Of a stretch of 64,000 nt of DNA, positions 1 to 11,499 are shown in pieces. The stretch is from Isoetes taiwanensis (taxonomy: Eukaryota > Streptophyta > Lycopodiopsida > Isoetales > Isoetaceae). The notes beneath the pieces are model-generated. The model was not told the origin of the DNA. It ran no database searches and saw only the letters and a program-made list of their open reading frames with translations. Numbering within the stretch: the first letter of the stretch is position 1; each line of letters opens with the position of its first letter. The DNA lies in assembly GCA_021234155.1 (NCBI GenBank), contig JAJEKV010000528.1, positions 94,373-158,372 on the forward strand. Direction: 5' to 3'. The translations under genes and the position numbers were made by a program.

Positions 1-1830
1 TGTGATCCTCTAACCTTCCACATCTTCCACATTCCTGTGCTCGATTTAACAAGTAAGGTTCAAAGAAAAGCAAATACGCTTGCTTACAAGGTCTAGGGCG
101 TGACCAAAGATCTATCTTTGGAATAAAACAGATGCCCTGACCTTATTGATTACTTCCATTTCATTTAAAAATTCGGATCACCTTCCCGATGTAGCATTTT
201 TCTCGGGTTTTACCCCTACTTCAATATTTTCTAGTGTTCCTCTATACCTTTGTACCAAAACCTCCTTCTCCAATGATGGCCTTCTTGCTTGAAATTCCGA
301 GTTGCAACTTTAAGGTCCTTATATTTGAATTGTATCGGACTGCATTGGATAAAAGCTCAACTCTCACGTTGCTTAATTGTGTAATTCTGGATGGCTTTGG
401 CAAAAGTAAAGCGATTTCGGTTAGGGTTGGGTCATGATGTCCATGTTTCCATTATACCAATGTCACCGAAAAGTCAATAATAGTTCTTTTTTAAATGATA
501 GTTCAAGAGTAACCGGCATCTCATACTTGCCCTCTCCATCCCTAAGTTGATAGCAAGAGATTCACAATGTCTTTTGTTTCTCATTCTTTGCATGCTTTCT
601 CATTTATTCTTGCTTATAGAAAAGGATGCTAGCATATAATTGCATTGTTTTGGGCTGCAATAAACGAAGGGAAGGAAAGCGTTTGCATTGTCTTGACCGC
701 AATAAATGCAAAAGAGATGTGGAAGGTTAGAGGATCGAATATTTTTTCGACATACAAACTACAATGCATTGAGTTGAGACATTTGGTGAGCTTTAATGAC
801 CGCAAACATATCCATCTGGACAATGTAAAAAAATCAGTGTTGTTATGAGCATTCTAATATGGCATTTTTTGTTGTGACGAATCGATCGCTTAGGATCATG
901 GTATGGTAATGATAAAGTCCTTTTAGAAATAAGATTTTGGGCGGGGCTTTTGGAGATTATTAAAAACACCTACCACAACATTTTTGCATGCATCTTGTGA
1001 ATGGGCATAACATCCCGATTTAGACCTTGCTCTATTGTGCCGCGGGTTTTCAACATGCTCAAAAAAGTGAATTTATCTCCTTCCTCCATGCTTCGTGATT
1101 TTCTCATACGCTTGATATGTCATTTCATGTTCACCATGTTTGATTTGAGCATCAAAAGTGCATTCCATGTATATTGGCTTGGTATTTCATGAATAAATTT
1201 GACTTGTTCTTGCTTTTGATAATATGTGCATGGATTTTTCTTCCCACAATGGCATCACTATTGTGGATGCATCTTTTAAGTCCGCATAAAAAGTTCCTAA
1301 AAAGCTATTGCCCGAGGAATGAATGGAAGTTATGCTAGTCTTAGCTAATTTCGTGATCGCTTGGTTTGGTGGAAAGGGAAGCTATGAAGATTTTGAAAGC
1401 ACCTGAGGAGGTCAACTAGTTCGAGAAGGAGAGACATCAAGACAAGGTAGTAATGCTAACAAGAAGAAAGAAAACATCATCACCGGGGGCGTGTTATTCT
1501 CGAAAGTGATTCGGCCCTCCGATGAGGAGATTCACATTTCTCATTCTGGCCGATTCCGATGATGACAAAGTTGATCGGAAGGTGGTCCGGGGAGGAGACG
1601 GAACTATCTTATCGTGTCAGTTCAAGAAGTTAACAAAATCTGATGTAAGTTATTTTTTTTTTAATCTATGTTCCTTTTCTCTAGTTATGACAGACTTTGT
1701 GCTCGATTCGAGTTTATTTTATTGCATGATTTCCTCTTAACACCTCTCCATAGATTCTACATGCGACAAATAAACTTCTCCATGCCTCCACACCACATTG
1801 AGATGGCATGTTGTTAATGAAATCCTCGCC
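1..1830. other. AT-rich stretch without a recognised gene
   Basis: No reading frame longer than about 75 codons is present, and none carries a motif I recognise on either strand. No tandem repeat, long homopolymer or terminal repeat stands out. It is probably decayed repeat or intergenic DNA lying beside the PPR relic that begins at about 1832. Confidence 0.5.
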
Positions 1831-1831
1831 C

Positions 1832-2530
1832 TCATCTAGGCACCACGGATGCCCAATCAGTCAACCATGCGATGATAATGTTGGAGATGGTGAAATACAC
1901 CCAGTCTTTACTCATTGAAATAAACTGAATATAAGCCTCCTCAATCCGATCAGAATGACCATAAGCTAGATTCTTGAGCAAGTTGCTGATGTATAGTCCA
2001 ATGTGGGATTTGATTATAATAACATCATCCGATTTACGGACCATGCACCATGACAACATCATCTATCTTTGGAATGGTTTAAATCACGGTCTTCATCTAG
2101 CCCCCCTGTCAATCATCATGTGTCTTGCCCCTTTACTTCCACATTCGTGAGAATATATATATCTCATAGGACTTCTTGCCTCACACCTTCCTCTTGCATC
2201 TTTTGAAAATGGAGAAAAATATCATTACCATCACCATGCTGAGCACATTCAAGAATCATTGCGCTCTGGATGGGTATCTCCAACACTCTATATTCCGAAT
2301 GTACTATAAGCAAGGTACTAACCCAATCATTCTTTCTCATCCGCACAAAAATGATGGAAGAATAGCTTAGATTCTTGGGCAAGTGGCTGACTTGTAAGTT
2401 GCCGACTATATAGTCCATTAGATTTCACCATCTGATTTCGACCCATGCACCATGATGAGAATCATATAAACCGGAATGGTCTAAATCACACATTGTCCCC
2501 CGGCCAATCATCATGTGTCTTACCATCTCC
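1832..2530 (-). pseudogene. Pentatricopeptide-repeat (PPR) protein remnant
   Basis: PPR proteins bind organellar RNA through tandem ~35-residue helical repeats. In the minus strand, 2418-2164 reads as PPR-like sequence ending in AMILECAQHGDGNDIF followed by FQKMQEEGVRQEVL, close to the usual 'AMI.GYAQHG.G.EAL.LF..M..EGV.P' pattern. The preceding part (VRMRKNDWVS) resembles the end of the previous motif. A second stretch, 2062-1832, has the same design (SDRIEEAYIQFISMSKDW, then an 'ISNIIIAWL' helix). The two parts are also similar in DNA, as a diverged direct duplication of about 395 bp (roughly 1880-2130 and 2280-2525), as expected for tandem PPR motifs. Stops and frameshifts separate them and there is no start or full motif array, so this is a relic. 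The PPR assignment is by eye, from motif spacing. Confidence 0.55.
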
Positions 2531-2779
2531 GCTAGAAGTCGATTTAATTAAAGTGGGACTCATTCCATTCCCATTTTTTTTTGAACCCGTTAATTTACAT
2601 AAAAGTAGCACCAAGCCGAAAACTATCCTTAATTCGAATTTTTGAATAAAACTCGAATCTGAAGCCTTTGCTTTTTCCCAAAGTTTCCCAGTTGAAAGTC
2701 GAGAAAAAAAACAATGCAACTGAAACAAAGGAAATTCATTAAAAGTTTGAAACCAAAGATGTAGTTGAAAAAGAATTTT

Positions 2780-3371
2780 TATTAATAAATTGAAGCAGAT
2801 ACAATGTATTTTACATCGGACCTTGAGACCATGGCGGTCTTGTTTGTCACTACGATTACATCATCTTGGTAGGTGGTCCACCTTAGGGGATTAACTTGTG
2901 GCTTCTTCATGCCGTCAGAAGCCTTGGGGCAAACCCGAAGAGTGTGGAATGCCTCACGTGGAGGTGCCTCCTCGAGCCACCTTCGGCCGACCTGTCCACC
3001 CGACTTCTCCACTTTCGCCTCCCTTTGACCTTTCATGAATATGCTCCTTCCCCAACCTCCGTGGATGTTATGCAATGCTTGCAATATGCCTTGAGCTTCC
3101 CCTGGACTTTCTTTGTTCTTCGCCGTTTCTTTATTCCTGTGGTGTACCCAGAGCAACCTCTGAATTCATGGCGAGCAACCTTGTCCCCAAAGGCGGGCAA
3201 GAGTGTAGCGTGGCCTGGATGCGTGCTAACGGTATTTCTTCCGCCTTTGAGCTGGATCCGTACCCGCCGGAGCTCCCCTCGTGGATGCCTCGAAGCGGGA
3301 CTGTGGCCGTGTCGGATCTCAGGCTCAACCACCCGAGCAAGGAGAGTATGATTAACAATTACACGTGTCAT
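2780..3371 (-). other. Unrecognised GC-richer segment, open in several frames
   Basis: This segment is richer in G+C than the DNA before it, and overlapping frames of 75-150 codons are open on both strands. None has a motif I recognise. The minus strand gives basic, Gly/Arg-rich sequence at 3371-3033 and 3156-2782. Its low-coordinate edge, about 2807-2885, shares a broken block (GTATTTTACA, GAGACCATG, GATTACATCATCTT) with 25053-25115, just before the Ty3/gypsy relic. It may therefore be part of an LTR-type element. No function is assigned. Confidence 0.3.
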
Positions 3372-3459
3372 TAGTCAAAACGTAGAAAAGAACGCTGAAA
3401 TCAAATTACAACGAGAACATTCATTCCATACAACCCATCCAATGACGTGGGAAGTAGTG

Positions 3460-3790
3460 TTCTTTTCTAACGCGCGAGTCGAGAAAGGCCCATAAAAGTC
3501 AAAGTACAACCATTCTCATTAGAATATGGTTGCATCCAATCACACACACTGGAAGCATACAAATGCTTTTGTCAACTAGACAATTAGCATGCCTTTCTCG
3601 ACTTCAAGGCGAAGTCGAGAAAGTCCCAGAAACCCAATGTACAAGCATTATCATAATAGATTGTACAAGCATTTCATCAACACGACAAGCATGCCTTTTC
3701 GACTCGTGAGTCGAGAAAGGCATCAAAACTCAATATACAAGTATATTCATTACAAAATGGTCAATACATGTGTTCACGTTCGATTACAAT
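3460..3790. repeat. Tandem ~115-bp repeat carrying a palindrome, three units
   Basis: Three diverged units begin at about 3464, 3593 and 3694. Each starts with a palindrome built on CTTTCTCGACT...AGTCGAGAAAG and continues with a similar tail (CCCA/ATCA, AAA, a TACAA motif, CATT, TCATTA). The middle palindrome (3593-3623) has perfect 13-bp arms round a 5-base loop. The third (3694-3720) has arms with one mismatch pair round 'gt'. The same palindrome recurs at 4747-4772 and in the 6.4-6.8 kb array, so the block belongs to one repeat family that surrounds the unrecognised protein at 4.8-6.4 kb. Confidence 0.75.
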
Positions 3791-4804
3791 ATTCACACAA
3801 TTTGACTATCACGAAAGCGGGGTCACTCTTCTTGTTCACCAAAGTATTTGTCGTCCATAGCTTTATGATCGGCTTGCTCTCTGGATCGGGTTCCGTGGAG
3901 GCTCGGATAGTTCGTAAGCACATCGGGCGACAAGAATGGCAAAGGGATTCGCCAAGACAACAGAGTCGAAGGACAACCACCTATCCGCCTCATATTCTTC
4001 GTGTCGATATGGCTTAGCAATGATTGTATTTTCGCCGTTATGATAGCACTTGTAGGTGAGTCGCCTATGATCAGCGGTTGTGTTTGCCATAGTCCCGAAT
4101 TGCTCATAAACACCGCCCGACCTTTTCACCATTATAGGCTTCCCCTTTGTGATGGCTGGATCGAGGTCCTTTACATGCTCGACCCTTTCGTTTCCCCAAA
4201 ACGAACTTGAACTTCAAAACTGAAATGCCGAGAACACCAAGAACATTGACAATATTTTTCTTTTGCCATACAAGACCATATGCCCACTTCGAATCCCCGC
4301 GGCACCCGGTCAATAATTTCCTTAGCTCGGGCCTCGGATACACTATTTTATGCTTTCGTTGGCTTTCACCGATCTCGCGCGAGGTGTTAATCTGGGGACG
4401 TCTTTGTCGTGGGTATACTGCAGCTAATACTCCATTGACGTCAAATATTACAAGCTTGGTGGGACCGGTGGATCCCGTTGGAGTTTGGCTCGACCATATT
4501 TCCGTTCATGGGATCCAAATGCGGATCATTAACTTTTCGTGTTCTTTCCGGCCGAGGAGCAGTGTCTTGCTCCTCGGATTTTCATTCTCATTCTCCTCGC
4601 GACGTGGAACCGCTGGAATCCATTGACAATGATCAGGACTCGTTGAGCTCAATTCCCCTGAAATGATGACATCTCGCCGAGCGAAGGAACGAGTTTTTTC
4701 ACTTCGAGATCGAGAATGACAAGAAAAGGTATTGAAAGGAAACGAGTTTTCTTCGACTCATGAGTCGAGAAACACCGTTAGAGCAAAGTAAACTCACCTC
4801 AATC

Positions 4805-6437
4805 TCAGGTTTTCAATAATGTTTTCGGCAAAGTGCGGTCCAATCCTTCGACATCCTCGTCTCCGTCAGGTTTGTCTCCCTCGTCCTCGTCGTCTTTACT
4901 GCTTCCATTTGTCTTCCTCCCCTTGAAATGCTCATGAAGCAGATCCAAGTATGACTGAATGGTTTCAACCATGTCCTTATTTCCAACCACGGATATAGGT
5001 TTCATTCCAAACAAAGATAGCCCCCTCGAGAGAACGAGGCCATTCATGTACCACTCGCATACAATTTGATCTTCCCCACCAAGCTGGTTTGAAGTACTTG
5101 ATAACTCTTGGCGGATAGGAATTCTATGTATAGGACCGGTCGCACCATCCTTCATGACCTTGTCCATCGATGGAACATCCTCCATAAACCTGCCCCCTTC
5201 GAGGGGTTCCATCCGCTCTTGAGAGATCATGAACTTGTCGAGATAATGATGCTCGCTAGACCACCACTTATCCAGTCGTAGCCGATCTTGAAATCAAAAC
5301 CAAAACTATGTTGGCAAAGTTTGGTGCCTTCGGCAAGCCATGCACTCATGATCAAGTTAGATATGGAGTGCATGATCTTGTTGGTGAAGTTAATATCATA
5401 TGCCCATTGGGAGACAAAGCGGTTGTTTGATTGCCGGCATGCAAAAGACAAGGAACCGAAAGTATCCAGTCGGTCGTGTCGGTACATCGCCTTGTACCAA
5501 CGCTCTATGTCAGCTTTGTCATAAAAAAGGGTGGGGTCTTGATCATATTGATGGCAAATAGTGCCACGGGTCCAGTGCCGGTTCCGGACCACCGTCCTTG
5601 TGTCCCAAAGTAAATGTGAATGGGGGGAGCTATCGATGCGCCTTTAAATGGGACCACCGAATCCAAGCTTCCTTTTCGAATTGCCATAGCACGCGTTGAG
5701 GAAAGGAAGGGTTTTAACGTTACGCTTCAACTTGGTGTTGATGTAGGGTTGACATAGGCGGTTCAATTCCTTCATGTCTTCCTCATCAAGGGCAGCCTTT
5801 TCCTTGTAATAATCAAAATCATGGTATTCATTAGATGCAACGTTGGGTAGAACTCCGTGATGCCTTCTTCTACGCGCGCCGCCGCTTTAGGATTGTGGCA
5901 TAATCCTTTGCGCCCCGCATTTAGAACTCCCCGGTCTTCCTCGGCCAGGATTGTTCCCTCCAAGATTTTGCCTTGTAGGTCAAGCGTTTCTTTGTCCGTG
6001 AGGCCACAGATCCTCTTCATGAACTGCTTGTCAAACAACTTGGGGTCGGGCCTCGCTTGGAAATTCTCCATTGCCGTCCTTGACTTGCCTCTTGTCCATT
6101 GAGCCCATATGTGGTCCATTTCTCCGGCAGCCTCGAGGTGCTAAGAATGAGGTCGTATTGGTCCGAGAGAGACTCCCCTTTCCTTGGTGTTCTCTTCTTC
6201 TTCTCCTCTTCTTCCTCTCCCTCGTCATCTTCCTCGTCCCTCCAGTGAACATATCTCGCATAGTTTCTCAAAGGTCTTCCACTTATCAGAGGGAGCCCTG
6301 TTTCCTTTAGGGCCGAGGACAACCCAATGCTTTCCCATTTGTTGCCCAGTGTATGATCCGGGGGGATAAGGGCTGTGATTAGACAATGTACCAATGTCGA
6401 GCATGAAAGTATCTACAAACACCCGGGGAATAAACAA
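4805..6437 (-). pseudogene. Unrecognised protein, frameshifted, acidic segments
   Basis: I do not recognise this protein. On the minus strand a chain of overlapping open frames reads as one polypeptide shifted several times: 6437-6225 (GKHWVVLGPKGNRAPSDKWK), 6394-6017 (with an EEDDEGEEEEEKKKR run), 6119-5772 (KLFDKQFMKRICGLTDKETL), 5687-5505, 5592-5227 (ERWYKAMYRHDRLDTFGSL, then NRFVSQWAYDINF) and 5230-4805. The last has a charged end with DDEDEGDKPDGDEDVEG before the stop at 4805. Composition is protein-like: mixed hydrophobic and charged, with Trp, Tyr and Cys at normal frequency. No catalytic signature, zinc finger or membrane segment was seen. The palindrome repeats at 3.5, 4.75 and 6.4-6.8 kb lie on both sides, suggesting a mobile element whose internal gene this is. 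That is inference. Confidence 0.45.
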
Positions 6438-6454
6438 GTAAAATGTAGCCCGGG

Positions 6455-6836
6455 GTTTCGACTGCGTGAGTCGAGAAAGTCCCTTGAATGTCTAATTTTC
6501 TTTTACTTCTTCGGGGTTTTCGATTTCGCGAGTCGAAAGCTCTGCATCCTTTGATTTTTTCGCATTACCCTTGCCTTTCTGGGCTTCATGAGTCGAAACC
6601 CCCAATGATAATCGGCAAATGTTAGATGGCGGGGGCTTTTCGACTCAGCGATCGAGAAAAGTCATTCAATGTCTAATTTTCTTTTCTTGGCTAAGGTTTC
6701 TCGACTTCGCGAAGAGAAAGCTCCACATCCTTGATTTTTACGTGTTACTCGGGCTTTCGATTTCGCGAAGTCGGAGAAACCCGATGATAATCGGCAAATG
6801 TTAGGATGAGGGGCTTTTCGACTTCGCGAGTCGAAT
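6455..6836. repeat. Two ~190-bp tandem units rich in TCGACT palindromes
   Basis: Unit 1 (about 6455-6642) and unit 2 (about 6637-6817) share blocks in the same order: a palindrome of the TTTCGACT...AGTCGAGAAA type, 'CATTCAATGTCTAATTTTCT', a second palindrome, 'CACATCCTTGATTTTT', and 'GATGATAATCGGCAAATGTT'. A further palindrome starts at 6815 (TTTTCGACTTCGCGAGTCGAA). At least six palindromes lie within 380 bp, at 6456, 6517, 6637, 6697, 6755 and 6815. Dense direct and inverted short repeats next to a gene recall CACTA subterminal regions, but no CACTA terminus was found here. Confidence 0.75.
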
Positions 6837-7050
6837 GGAAAAAGATTAGCAGGAGTTATTTACCTTACGTAGGCGGCACTTTCGGCCGCTATTGTGTTCG
6901 GCAATGGCACGCCGCTTTGGGCGATTCCGGTTCTTTAGCGCGTCTCCGCCCGAAAGAACTCTGCACTCTCGCTTGGCATATCTATCCTTGATCTTTTGGC
7001 GGCACCTCCTTCTCTGCAATACTTGGCCGCCCTAAGCGAATGCTGACCGT

Positions 7051-8000
7051 CTACAACCCGTAAGGGACGTCTTTTCCCTTCGGATCTTCCTCGGACTTCC
7101 GATTTGAACAACTCATTGTCGATACGCTAAAGGTATGACATCCGCGCAGCATTGGATCCCTGGCGGATGTCGCATCGGATTGATCTCCCGGCATGTGTGC
7201 TGGATTAAATTCCACGTGGTTGAACAAGACGGCATCTCCGTGCAAACCTTGGTCACCGTCTAATGTCCAAAGCAGCGGCTTGTGTGATATTCCCAGCGGA
7301 TATCTTGAGCTAGGCAGCTCCATTTCGCCGTGCCTCCTCGAGAAATCACGATCCAGTCATGCGGATCGAGGTTTGGGAAGTCGACCATATCTTTCGTCTC
7401 CTTCGTCATCGACTCCTCGATGTGGTGTCATCATCCCCATCTTTGTTTTTTGGTGGACTTTTTGTGTATGAACCACAAACATTTCCCCCAAGTAGAGTGT
7501 TGTAGAGTCTTGACCACGGTAGGCGAAAGCTCCCCGTATTGAAAGCAGTTTTCACGACTCGAAATCTCCATACCAAGCTCCACGGATGTTAGGGTTCCGC
7601 CTCCTTCATCCCTTCGGATCCTTCACCCAAGGGTTACGACAATTTAAAGCGTGAGCTTTTTTCGGTGCCCTTAGCCTTGCTCATGGAAGAGTGAGAATAA
7701 TTTGAAACCGCTAATTTTTGGTGCGATAGAACTTACTCTTTCCGGCAATCGACATGTAGTGTTAAATGCTTTGAATGCGGGAGGAGGCGAGAGAGCACAA
7801 CACCGATTTTCTTGTACTTGTCTCCGGAGCTCTTCTTGTCCCTTTGGTGTAGAAAAGCAGTCTTTCTCCTTCCCACTTATCGATACCTCGACATACCACC
7901 AGAACCGCCATTTGTTTCAAGAAGCTCGTCTCCGATGATGTGAAGAATGGAGTTGCCATTGATCGCGATGAGTCAAGGGTGAATCCGCAAGAAGAACGGA
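7051..8000 (-). other. Possible continuation of the unrecognised protein
   Basis: The minus strand is open over 7323-7051 (90 codons, with LPSSRYPLGISHKPLLWTLD and CHTFSVSTMSC) and over 7959-7762. The sequence looks protein-like but matches nothing I know. It lies upstream, in transcription order, of the 6.4-4.8 kb protein on the same strand, separated from it by the palindrome array. It could be an upstream exon or N-terminal part of that gene, or a second gene of the same element. No splice sites were established. Confidence 0.3.
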
Positions 8001-8900
8001 TGGATCCCGGTTAAGGTATTAGACAAAAGAAAAACCTCGGGAGCTCACGGGGTGTTTGTCTTCTTCTTCTTCTTGCCCGTGGCGAAAGCATCCCCTCCTG
8101 GGCCTCGCTGCGGGCTCGAGTCATTTCTATATGCCCTCTCATCCTCTTCCGGACGACTCACGTAAATTAAGTTTCCTCCTCGGCGTTGTGAGTTTTAGGA
8201 CTCGCATGTAAAAGATCGGGCGTGTTCTTTAATTTGAAGTTAAAGGACATGCAATCATTTATGAAAAAAGGGAAGGGTACGTTACGATGGCGGCTTTAGC
8301 CAGCTTAAAACACTATTTCTGAAATTGAATCACATCAAGGGACTAAGTGAGTGGAGCGTAGTTTATCTTCCGCGGCATTGGGAACTCTCGAGGTCGGAGG
8401 GGATCATCGACCGCGGCGACTTTGGGAATGGCGCCCGACGCCAGTAAAAGCGCTAACGGACTTTGCATATGTGTTTTTCGACCCGGCGTCCTATTGCAAC
8501 CGAGTTGAATTGACGGCGATGCACGAAACTAAGGTAGGAAGCCCGGAGGGCTGCCGGAACAAGGAACTCTGCGATGACGCCATGGAAAGGGGATGAAAAG
8601 AATCGCAGTGATAATCTAATAATAGATCACGAATACACTCTTTGAAGAGACCGGCGTAAAAGCAAAGACTCGGGTGAGGCCGCGGGATTCGTGGATACAA
8701 AGGGCCAAGGAATTCTGCGTGAAAGGTGAGAGATGCCTATGTTATTTTGGCACGGAAACATGCCGTTATGTGTTTAAATAATGGAGCGATTTCTTTGTCC
8801 AAAGTGTTTGTCCAAGCATTTCTCGAGAGATGATTTACTCTCTAGGTTGAGAGATGCTCGAAGGAAACATTGGATCTGGGTAAAGCGATTCCGCTTTTAG
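8000..8900. other. No recognised gene
   Basis: Only short frames are present (81 codons at 8351-8596 on the plus strand, 69 codons on the minus strand) and neither has recognisable motifs. The sequence is moderately GC-rich like its neighbours and contains no clear tandem repeat. Confidence 0.4.
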
Positions 8901-8979
8901 GGTCCGTTTTTCCATGGATCATTTTACTTGGAATGTTGTACATAGATCAAAGGGCTAGGACTAAGGCCCAGGAGATGCA

Positions 8980-10240
8980 GTTCAAATGCATCCTCTTGTA
9001 GTTAGTCGGGAGGGAGCCTCCACTGGGTCTAGAACCACTCCCTCTTCGCACATTCGAGGAAGATGGTTCAAGGAGAGTGGCTCGGGCAGGCAGAGGCACT
9101 TGGGACTAAAAAAAGGTGAGAATAGAAAGTGCAAAGACTTGTAGAGAATGCAAGCCTTGGCTTCCTCATGGTTTCCCCCGTGGTTGGTTAGCCAGAGGCC
9201 TCACGGTCCCGCCCCTCCCCTTCGCCGCACTATTCGGCTAAGATGGTTCGGGCGAGAGTGACTCGATCAGGTCGAGGCCACCGCTACGGTTTCTGTGAGA
9301 ATTGGTGGCTAAGGATTCTCGACAAGTAGTCGAATGCTTGGTTTTCTCGTTTACATTCTCGGGGCAAGTCGAGAATGCCTTGGCCATCCAACTCGGTTAG
9401 TACACATGGAGTGCGGTTGGGTAAGGCATTCTCGCCTTCATGGCCAGAATGCATACTGTGCCAAGCTCGTGGAATGCATGCATTCTCGCCACCACACAGA
9501 GAATTGGGTTAGCAGAGTTGGCTGCCAAGCGGTAAAAACACTTCCCTTCAATGTCCGAGGAAGATAGAAGGAGAGTGTTTAAGGCCGTCACAGCGCCACT
9601 TAAAGTGCACTTTGCGTTTTTCTCTAAAACTCACACGAAGTCGACCCGTACCAAAGAATTTGTGGTTAGTCGCCCGAGGCCTCCCAATCGAGCTCATCCC
9701 TTCGCCGCCCAATGTCGGCGAAGATGGTTCGAGAAGGAGGCGGTCTTTGATGGGTAGAGCCCGCTGCGACCACACAGAGAATTGGGTTGCTAAGAGTTGG
9801 CTGGGGCGGTCGAAACCACTTCCCGCCATGATAGGGAGATAGAGAGGAGAGTGGTTGAGGGTATGCAGGCCGGCCTCGGGGTGCCTTCAGAGCACACCGT
9901 TTTCGACTCACCAGTCGAGGCGACATTTTCCTGATGGTTGATCATGGGGGCCTCAGCGATCCGGGCCAGGTCCCTTCGCAATATTCGGCGAGCATGGTTT
10001 GAAGGAGAGTGGCTGTTGGGTGGAGGCACCTCGCTAACTTGCAAAGAGCCATTGGCGGATCACATTCTCATCACGAAGTCGAGAAGCTCGCAAAGAAGGT
10101 TTCTAAAGAATGTGAAGAAGACATTGGGGTAGCCGCAATCCTGAATCAGCGAAGTCGAGAATCTCAACCGCCAAGCGATCAGTGTACACTCCTCTTCGCC
10201 TCGGAAGTCGAGAATTCTGGATTCAGTGAGAAAGAAGGCC
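8980..10240. repeat. Degenerate tandem repeat array, ~280-bp period
   Basis: The block 'CCTTCGC...ATTCGGC-GAAGATGGTTC...GGAGAGTGG' recurs at about 9049, 9222, 9703 and 9972, with a partial copy at 9545. A second block, 'CACACAGAGAATTGGGTT' followed by 'AGAGTTGGCTG', occurs at 9496 and 9772 (276 bp apart). The 'GGTTAG...GAGGCCTC' block occurs at 9184 and 9660, with a degraded copy near 9945. Half-copies of the TCGACT palindrome lie inside (9318, 9366, 9901, 10073, 10150, 10203), linking this array to the repeats at 3.5-6.8 kb. Open frames across it are by-products of the repeat. Confidence 0.65.
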
Positions 10241-10329
10241 CGCCTTACTTCCTTATTTGTTTGAAGTATTCTCAACCGCCACTCCTCTCGCGATGTCTCC
10301 CGAAAGGATTTCTTGTGAGTTAGAAATGG

Positions 10330-11230
10330 AGATTACGTGAAGCAATTCTATTAAATTCTTGCCGGGAGAAAGACATTCTAAGTTATTTTTACGTTAATGC
10401 TACCAACATCTTACTTCCTAACACCGGTCGGGATGATTTCTCTCTCAGGTTGCTTGCTACTATATCCACTATTCTCACTTGTGCATGTACAATGTATTCA
10501 ATTCAACCACAAGCAAGGAAAAAAGATAACAAAAAAGAACAATACAAAGATTATTAAGATTAATGAGAAAACAGAGAAAAGTGGAGAACAAGATGCAGGA
10601 GAAAAGTGGAGAACGAAGAAAAATGAGATTAAAAAGGGTATGATATTACAAAAACATACCCGGAAGATTTGGTTGGATGAGGAGGAGGCTTCCGACTTGA
10701 TTCCATGTGGGTATAGTCGTTGACAAAGCGTGAATAAGGATTTGTCGGTACGCCAGAATTGTATCGGGATTAATAAGAGCCTCTAACAACAGAATATAAG
10801 AAAAATGCACTCAAAAAGACTTACTTAAAACTAAAAGCAAAGCACAAAAAAGGGCCTCACTTTCTTCTCAGTACGTGTAACGCCTCAATGAACAATGAAC
10901 CTCGAGAACTGGCTGGAAGCGCCCCGATCGGTCGACCAAAGCCGGGCCGTCATAAGATGGCGCCGAATCGCTCGGTTTGATCGATCACCGACGGTAAAAG
11001 CGGGCGCCCTAAGGAAAAAGTGGAGCTCAAGGAGTGATCCGAGAAAACAGGGGAGGAAGAATGGTGGGGAGAGGAAGAGGGTGCCGCACCGGGCCGCACC
11101 CTCTAACCTCGTAAAGTGCAATAATACCGTTACGTCGCGTGTGGGCCATGCCCTCCATGACGTGGCAAAGGCGCGGTTAGCCGCGTGGCCACGGTTTCAG
11201 CCTACGAAGAGGCCACGTGGCCATGCCAAG
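10330..11230. other. No recognised gene
   Basis: Frames of 78-113 codons exist on both strands at 10397-10723 and 10885-11236 but show low-complexity (Lys-rich) or strongly Arg-biased composition without motifs. There is a compositional step from AT-rich (10.4-10.85 kb) to GC-rich (10.9-11.2 kb). Confidence 0.4.
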
Positions 11231-11234
11231 ATAT

Positions 11235-11490
11235 GAAAGGGTTGGTTATATGTTTATATATGTTGTCTTATGTATTTAATAAGGTTTCAATGGTTGAATA
11301 GTATCAATGGTATATATGGTTACAATGTTCACATATGGTTTAGAATGAGTGTGGTTGTATGCTTTAATATGGTTATATGATTTTAGTTAATATGGTTGTA
11401 TGATTTAATATGGTTATATTTAATATGTTTGTATGGTTTTATATGGTTCATATGGTCATATTTGTGGTGTTTGGGGCTATATGGTTTTAA
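11235..11490. repeat. AT-rich 'atatggtt' degenerate short repeat
   Basis: About 250 bp is built from imperfect copies of ATATGGTT and TATATGGTT separated by short T/A-rich spacers. Three examples are 'atatggttacaatg', 'aatatggttatatga' and 'tttatatggttcatatgg'. It lies immediately upstream of the DUF7869-like coding relic. Confidence 0.65.
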
Positions 11491-11499
11491 TGTGAGCTT

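Noticed and set aside
4001-4626. Plus-strand frames of 69-139 codons
   Set aside because: No motifs, and mixed Ser/Phe/Arg composition consistent with being antisense or non-coding.
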